A program made the translations under genes and the position numbers. From SVTX01 sp045612105 (GTDB taxonomy: Bacteria > Bacillota > Clostridia > Oscillospirales > CAG-272), in NCBI GenBank assembly GCA_045612105.1, contig JAZKYL010000103.1, positions 1 to 15,575 on the forward strand: 15,575 nt of DNA. Reading direction: 5' to 3'. Each line of letters starts with the position of its first letter. Positions within the stretch are counted from its first letter, which is position 1. The notes under the pieces were generated by a model that saw only the letters and a program-made list of their open reading frames with translations, ran no database searches and was not told where the DNA came from. This document shows positions 10,432 through 15,575 of the stretch, in pieces.

Positions 10432-13110
10432 ATGAAAGAGTATCTCAGATCCTCTGCCGAGGTTCTCGAAGAGGTCAGCACAACAGTCGACGGTCTTTCG
10501 TCGGACGAAGCGGCTGCAAGGCTCGAGAAAAACGGCAAAAACAAGCTGGTTGAGGGCAAGAAAGAATCCCTCATCGTCAAATTCTTCAAGCAGTTAGCCG
10601 AGCCTATGACCATCATCCTTCTGGTGGCGGCAGCTATCTCCGCAGGCGTTGAGATCTATAACGGTGTTGCTGCAAACCATTGGGAGTTCCCTGCGGACGT
10701 TGTAATCATTCTCGCCGTCGTTCTCATCAACGCGATCCTCGGTGTATTCCAGGAGAGCAAGGCAGAGAAAGCACTTGAAGCACTGCAAGAAATGTCAAAG
10801 GCACAAAGCAAGGTCATTCGTGACGGCAAGCAGATCAGTATTCCCAGCGAAGATCTCGTTGTCGGTGACATTATCGTCCTCGAAGCAGGCGACGCTGTTC
10901 CCGCTGACGCTCGTATCATCGAGTGCGCGTCTATGAAGATAGAAGAAGCAGCTCTGACCGGTGAGTCCGTTCCCGTTGACAAAAAAGAAGAGGCACTCAA
11001 GGCGGGTGACAACGGCGACGTTGCCCTCGGTGACCGCAAGAATATGGTATTTATGGGCTCCACCGTGGTTTACGGACGCGGCAAGGCAGTAGTCGTCGCT
11101 ACCGGTATGGATACCGAAATGGGTAAGATCGCAGACGCGCTCGCTCAGGCTGAGGAGGGCAAGACTCCCCTTCAGATCAAGCTCGCGGGTCTTTCCAAGA
11201 TCCTCACCTACCTCGTTATCGGCATCTGCGTAGTTATCTTCGGTGTTCAGATCGTAAGAGCATACGTTCAGACCGGTACTATCGGCTTTGAGCCTATTCT
11301 CAATTCCTTCATGGTTGCAATTGCACTTGCGGTTGCGGCAATCCCCGAGGGACTTGCAACCGTCGTTACCATCGTACTTTCCATCGGCGTTACCAATATG
11401 TCCAAACGTAACGCAATTATCCGTAAGCTTACCGCGGTTGAGACCCTGGGTTGCACTCAGATCATCTGCTCCGACAAGACAGGTACGCTCACCCAGAACA
11501 AGATGACCGTCGTTGACCACTACGGCGACGATGAGAATCTTCTCGCAAACGCTATGTCCCTCTGCTCCGACGCTGAGTTCGACACCGAGGCAGGTACCGC
11601 TATCGGTGAGCCTACCGAGTGCGCTCTCGTCAACTACGCTGAAAAGCTGGGTCTTTCCAAGAACACTCAGAAGAATCTTCTCGTGAGAGTCGGCGAGGTT
11701 CCCTTCGATTCGGGCAGAAAGATGATGTCCACCATCCATAAGACCGAGGATGGAACGCTCATTCAGTTCACAAAGGGTGCTCCCGACGAGCTTCTCAAGA
11801 GATGCACCAAGGCTCTTATCGGCGGCAACATCGTCGATATGACCGACGACATCAAGGCTAACATTCTTAAGGCTAACAAGGCAATGGCAGACAAGGCTCT
11901 CAGAGTTCTTGCGGCTGCAAAGAAAGACCTCACCGCTCTTCCCGAGGCTTACGAGCCTGAGGCGGTTGAGTGTGACCTCTGCTTCGTGGGTCTTGTGGGT
12001 ATGATCGACCCCGTTCGTCCCGAAGTTAAGCCCGCTATCGACGAGTGCCGTAGCGCAGGTATCCGTCCTATTATGATCACAGGTGACCACAAGGACACCG
12101 CAGTTGCAATCGCTACCGAGCTTGGTATCATTACCGATCCCTCCCAGGCGATCACAGGCGCCGAACTTAACGAGATCTCCGACGAGGATTTTGAGACCGC
12201 AGTTGAGAAGTACAGCGTTTACGCACGCGTTCAGCCCGAGCATAAGACCAGAATCGTCAATGCTTGGAGAAAGAAGGGCAAGGTTACCGCAATGACCGGT
12301 GACGGCGTAAACGACGCTCCCTCCATCAAGAATGCGGACATCGGTGTCGGTATGGGTATTACAGGTACCGACGTAACCAAGAACGTAGCGGATATGATCC
12401 TCGCAGACGACAACTTTGCTACCATCGTCTCCGCAGTAGGCGAGGGTAGAAGAATCTACGACAACATCCGTAAAGCAATTCAGTTCCTGCTGGCATCCAA
12501 CCTCTCCGAGGTGCTTGCAATATTCTTCGCTACTCTTCTCGGGTTCTCGATCTTCCAGCCTGTTCAGCTGCTCTGGATAAATCTTATCACAGACTGCTTC
12601 CCCGCCCTCGCACTTGGTATGGAAAAGCCCGAGGCTAACGTTATGAAGCGTCATCCCCGCGACTCCAAGGAAGGCATCTTCGCAGGCGGTCTCGGATTCG
12701 CAGTATTCTATCAGGGCGTTCTCGTAACTCTCATTACTCTCGCTTCTTACTTTATCGGTCACTGGTATGAGACCGGTAACTTTGAGATCACCGACAGTGT
12801 TCACGGAACCACTATGGCGTTCCTTACCCTCGCTATGTGTGAGGTATTCCACTCCTTCAACATGCGTTCTCTCCATGGCTCCATCTTTACCATTAAGGGA
12901 CAGAATATGTGGCTCTGGGGCGCAGGAATCCTCTCCCTTATCCTCACCAGTGTAGTAGTTCTTATCGCTCCTATCGCCGAGGTATTCAACATGGTCGCTA
13001 TCGGCTGGGATGAGTACCTTATCGCTATGGCGCTTGGCTTCACCATCATTCCTCTCGTTGAGATCGGCAAGATCTTCTCCAGAATCATTGATAAGAAGAA
13101 CAACAGATAA
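10432..13110 (+). CDS. P-type cation ATPase, type II (Ca2+/Mn2+ exporter-like)
   Basis: The 892-residue product pumps a divalent cation out across the cytoplasmic membrane using ATP. It has the N-terminal cation-ATPase region, the actuator TGES (176-179), IPEGL in M4 (304-308), the phosphorylation site DKTGT (D348), the nucleotide-binding KGAP (K448) and the hinge GDGVNDAP (623-630). The M5 ligands N690 and E693 and the M6 segment NLITD (N717, D721) match the Ca2+ site II residues of SERCA/PMCA. The M8 glutamate of SERCA site I lies at an alanine (LAMCEVFHSF), so one ion per cycle is likely, as in PMCA and LMCA1. The Mn2+ riboswitch upstream suggests Mn2+ (or Ca2+/Mn2+) export. Codon use is strongly biased, suggesting high expression. 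AAGGAG lies 11 bases before the ATG. Confidence 0.95.
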   Translation: MKEYLRSSAEVLEEVSTTVDGLSSDEAAARLEKNGKNKLVEGKKESLIVKFFKQLAEPMTIILLVAAAISAGVEIYNGVAANHWEFPADVVIILAVVLINAILGVFQESKAEKALEALQEMSKAQSKVIRDGKQISIPSEDLVVGDIIVLEAGDAVPADARIIECASMKIEEAALTGESVPVDKKEEALKAGDNGDVALGDRKNMVFMGSTVVYGRGKAVVVATGMDTEMGKIADALAQAEEGKTPLQIKLAGLSKILTYLVIGICVVIFGVQIVRAYVQTGTIGFEPILNSFMVAIALAVAAIPEGLATVVTIVLSIGVTNMSKRNAIIRKLTAVETLGCTQIICSDKTGTLTQNKMTVVDHYGDDENLLANAMSLCSDAEFDTEAGTAIGEPTECALVNYAEKLGLSKNTQKNLLVRVGEVPFDSGRKMMSTIHKTEDGTLIQFTKGAPDELLKRCTKALIGGNIVDMTDDIKANILKANKAMADKALRVLAAAKKDLTALPEAYEPEAVECDLCFVGLVGMIDPVRPEVKPAIDECRSAGIRPIMITGDHKDTAVAIATELGIITDPSQAITGAELNEISDEDFETAVEKYSVYARVQPEHKTRIVNAWRKKGKVTAMTGDGVNDAPSIKNADIGVGMGITGTDVTKNVADMILADDNFATIVSAVGEGRRIYDNIRKAIQFLLASNLSEVLAIFFATLLGFSIFQPVQLLWINLITDCFPALALGMEKPEANVMKRHPRDSKEGIFAGGLGFAVFYQGVLVTLITLASYFIGHWYETGNFEITDSVHGTTMAFLTLAMCEVFHSFNMRSLHGSIFTIKGQNMWLWGAGILSLILTSVVVLIAPIAEVFNMVAIGWDEYLIAMALGFTIIPLVEIGKIFSRIIDKKNNR

Positions 13111-13126
13111 TTAAAATTCAAAAATT

Positions 13127-13158
13127 ATGCCTATGGGCTCGCGCCCATAGGCATTTTT
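13127..13158. terminator. Bidirectional terminator between converging genes
   Basis: A perfect stem pairs GCCTATGGGC (13129-13138) with GCCCATAGGC (13143-13152) around a TCGC loop, with A/T pairs extending it at the base. A T-run follows on the plus strand, and on the minus strand the stem is followed by TAATTTTTG. It serves the ATPase and the GLUG protein gene. Confidence 0.9.
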
Positions 13159-13168
13159 GTTTGAGTTG

Positions 13169-15575
13169 TTATTTCAATGTTGGATATTTTCCATTCTCCG
13201 TATCAAGCTCGGAGAAGTCCCAGATATCCTCGCTAAAGCCGAGAATCTTCACGTAAAAATCCTTGGAGTTGATCTGCTCAAGAGTACACTGTCCAACACC
13301 CGAATAATTTGAATCGGATGGATACAGGGTTGTGGTATGGCAATTCGTAGCGGTTACGAGTCCAAGCGGATTGACACCCTTGATAATTCCTCCGCAATCT
13401 CCGTTCTCGGTCAATGGGGTAATCGTTCCCATATTCACGCAATTCTCTACACTTGCTATAAACTTCTTGTAGCCTAAGAGATAAATCATACCCGAAGCAT
13501 CAGCTCCGCTGACATTTCCGGTGTTGACACAATTTCTTATCACCAAATTGCCGCCACCTTCTTTAGCGTATTCAAACATTCCGACCATACCGCATCCGCC
13601 CGAAATATCACCTTGGTTTATGCAATCTATTATCGCACCGGAAGAAAACGATCCAACTATTCCTCCTGAGAGCGCTTTAATGATATCATTATAAGCAATG
13701 CTTCCATAATTCGTACAACGCTCCGCTTTTTCCGCCAAACCGCCACTGATACCGCCAACAGAAACTTCGAACTCTTTCGTTTGCTCAGTGCCATCAACGT
13801 ATATATCTGTATAGTTTGTGCAGCCAAACACGATGCTTGCACTGCCCGTAATACCTCCATATCTACCAAATTGACTATACTTGTAAGCGATAATCTCACC
13901 GCGATTCTCGCAATACTCGACTTTTTTCGCGTATCCGGCAATACCACCGACTACTCTTGCAGCAACGTTCAATGTTCCATAGTTTACACAATTAATCAAC
14001 GTGCAATTCACGCCGTAACCGCAAATACCTCCTACATAACATCCTTCAGATCCATTGCCGACAATCTTGATAGTACTTGAGGAATCCAAAGAACAGTTAC
14101 TGATAACTGATGGCAAATAATCCGAAGAGTGGCATTTTCCCACCAGACCGCCAACGTTATTCAGAGAGGATGGGTCGTTGGCAATGATCAAATAAGACAG
14201 ATTTTCAAGCTTGACGTTTTCTATAACGCCTCCTTCAAGGTGCTTAAAAATACCAACGGTAGCATCGTCGGTTACAAAGCTTACATTTTTAATCGCATAT
14301 CCATTACCGTTGAATACTCCGTAAAAGCTTTCTATTCCGCTCCATTCTATGCCGGAAAAATCTATATCACATTGTAGCTCATAATAATAACCCGATTCGA
14401 TATTCATAAGCTGCTCCGGTGTAGATATGTACTTCTTTTCAGAGTTAGAAAGGCGATAATAAGGTGTAATATAAAAGCCATCACAATTCGCCGAATCAAC
14501 CTTCATATCGCTAATGTGTTCGTTCTCGAATGTCAGAACTACGTTTTCCACAAAAGACGTAGTAGTAGCGATGTAAAAGTGCTCATCATCAACTACGGTT
14601 ACATTCGATATAATGGTATCCTGACCGCTGTAATCAATCAATTTAACACTTTTTATATCGTACCCTATAGGATTATCCACAGTAAAGAGAAGATACACGT
14701 CATTCTCAGGTATTGTCCAATAATCCTCGGGCATCCAATAATAGACAGGCTCAAGCTCCGAGTTTACAAATTCAGCGGATATGATCTCAACCAATTTGTT
14801 GATAAATACTACACAAGAACAACGGGTTTCAGAAGCGATCTCATAGCTTTCGCCGTCAATTTTTGCAACGATTCCCTCAACACAGATCTCTACATTTCCT
14901 ACACCAAGGCTACCGTCACCAAGTATTTCCACCAGAACTGTCGAATCGCTCAAGATCGCATTTACATTGTAAGCTTTACCGTTCAAAACCAAGGATTCTA
15001 CCTCGGCACATAAGGGATTATCCAGAGTCACCTGCAAAAAGATTACGTCCCCTTCAACGATTCCGTCGGTATTTTTGACATCGACTGCAATAACGTCAAT
15101 GTATGGCTTGGTCTTAACGGTATATTCTACAATATCTTCCCTGACACCGTAACCGTCGCCAAGATCAAAGGTATATGTTATCTTAACTGTATAATCGGTA
15201 TAGTATTTAAGCGAATCAAAGCTTATCTCATTATCGGCATTATTCGCAACAAGCTCCTCGCCGCGATAAAGCTCTATCTTGTGGGATAAATGCACACCAT
15301 CGGTATCGGTTACAGTATATTGACCCGAGACGGTATATTCTGTGCTCTCCATATCCAAAAAACAGAAATTAGGCTGCGACTTGGCAAAAGTTTTCACGAT
15401 CAGAGTGCCCTCTGCGGTCTGCTCTCCAACTCCGTCGTTAAGATCGTAAGTATATGTCACCTTGACCGTGTAATCGTTGTTTGAAAGCAGGTCAGCAAAG
15501 CTGCGAGCTTCAAGATTTTCAATGTTTGTCACATCCTCACCGCAAACAAGCTCTATCTTCGTGATCTCACCCACC
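13169..15575 (-). CDS. Large GLUG-motif repeat surface protein, N-terminus outside the window
   Basis: At least 801 residues are visible; the gene continues past the right edge, so the start and any signal peptide are unseen. The first part has at least two Ig/fibronectin-like repeats of about 90 residues, each with a segment like VKITYTFDLGDGYG followed by a TVKT end, then further beta-rich domains. From about residue 380 comes the pattern typical of GLUG-containing proteins: ISTPEQLMNI, CDIDFSGIEW and FNGNGYAI. Next is a beta-helix region with at least six GG[IL]xG motifs (about 470-730) and seven C-x-N-x-G turns such as NCVNYG. It ends in WDF..NGKYPTLK with no LPXTG anchor or membrane helix at the C-terminus, so attachment, if any, is by another means. 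A cell-surface or secreted adhesin-like role is known for the family, not shown here. Confidence 0.85.
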   Translation of the reverse strand, partial: VGEITKIELVCGEDVTNIENLEARSFADLLSNNDYTVKVTYTYDLNDGVGEQTAEGTLIVKTFAKSQPNFCFLDMESTEYTVSGQYTVTDTDGVHLSHKIELYRGEELVANNADNEISFDSLKYYTDYTVKITYTFDLGDGYGVREDIVEYTVKTKPYIDVIAVDVKNTDGIVEGDVIFLQVTLDNPLCAEVESLVLNGKAYNVNAILSDSTVLVEILGDGSLGVGNVEICVEGIVAKIDGESYEIASETRCSCVVFINKLVEIISAEFVNSELEPVYYWMPEDYWTIPENDVYLLFTVDNPIGYDIKSVKLIDYSGQDTIISNVTVVDDEHFYIATTTSFVENVVLTFENEHISDMKVDSANCDGFYITPYYRLSNSEKKYISTPEQLMNIESGYYYELQCDIDFSGIEWSGIESFYGVFNGNGYAIKNVSFVTDDATVGIFKHLEGGVIENVKLENLSYLIIANDPSSLNNVGGLVGKCHSSDYLPSVISNCSLDSSSTIKIVGNGSEGCYVGGICGYGVNCTLINCVNYGTLNVAARVVGGIAGYAKKVEYCENRGEIIAYKYSQFGRYGGITGSASIVFGCTNYTDIYVDGTEQTKEFEVSVGGISGGLAEKAERCTNYGSIAYNDIIKALSGGIVGSFSSGAIIDCINQGDISGGCGMVGMFEYAKEGGGNLVIRNCVNTGNVSGADASGMIYLLGYKKFIASVENCVNMGTITPLTENGDCGGIIKGVNPLGLVTATNCHTTTLYPSDSNYSGVGQCTLEQINSKDFYVKILGFSEDIWDFSELDTENGKYPTLK

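Noticed and set aside
10795..12876. A 693-codon open frame on the minus strand, antisense to the P-type ATPase
   Set aside because: The ATPase has strong codon bias that keeps this opposite frame open by chance. The translation is low-complexity, with no motif, and there is no ribosome site or promoter. The plus-strand protein is unmistakable.

Overview
This window looks like chromosomal DNA from an uncultured anaerobic Firmicute, probably a gut-type member of the Clostridia. I base that on strong GGAGG ribosome sites, near-consensus sigma-A promoters, moderate GC, Clostridia-type gene families (a CNNM/CorC-HlyC transporter, a Mn2+ riboswitch, a GLUG-motif surface protein) and palindromic intergenic repeats. 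Species cannot be assigned by reading alone. I see no tRNA, rRNA, CRISPR array, transposase or phage gene.

Left part (1-4230). A palindrome-rich non-coding edge (1-325) lies downstream of prmC on the minus strand. Divergent from prmC is a small single-pass membrane protein (1372-1629) with a perfect-consensus promoter and its own terminator. A 310-bp gap holds a puzzling short ORF or broken gene (1762-1843). Next comes a two-gene operon with a 4-base ATGA overlap: a creatininase-family amidohydrolase and a two-domain, GNAT-like acyltransferase-type protein. It ends at a large nested palindrome (4043-4230) that also separates it from the converging genes to its right.

Middle part (4234-8220). 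On the minus strand, a DAHP synthase (shikimate pathway entry) is followed by a PlsC-type acyltransferase. On the plus strand, an alpha/beta hydrolase is followed by an uncharacterised protein that may be an alpha/alpha toroid. That operon ends at a bidirectional terminator.

Right part (8225-15575). This is the most interesting section. A CNNM/CorC-HlyC family transporter (minus) and a type II P-type cation ATPase (plus) are divergent, and each has a good promoter and a long structured leader. The ATPase leader is a recognisable yybP-ykoY Mn2+ riboswitch with a terminator. The transporter leader is about 370 nt and does not match a riboswitch class I recognise. It contains a textbook-geometry H-type pseudoknot, two further hairpins, a 25-codon upstream ORF with an acidic N-terminus and a C-x-C motif, and a terminator-like hairpin 8 nt after the upstream ORF's stop. 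Together they suggest a divergent, independently sensed metal-homeostasis locus. The ATPase converges on a large GLUG-repeat surface protein that runs off the right edge.
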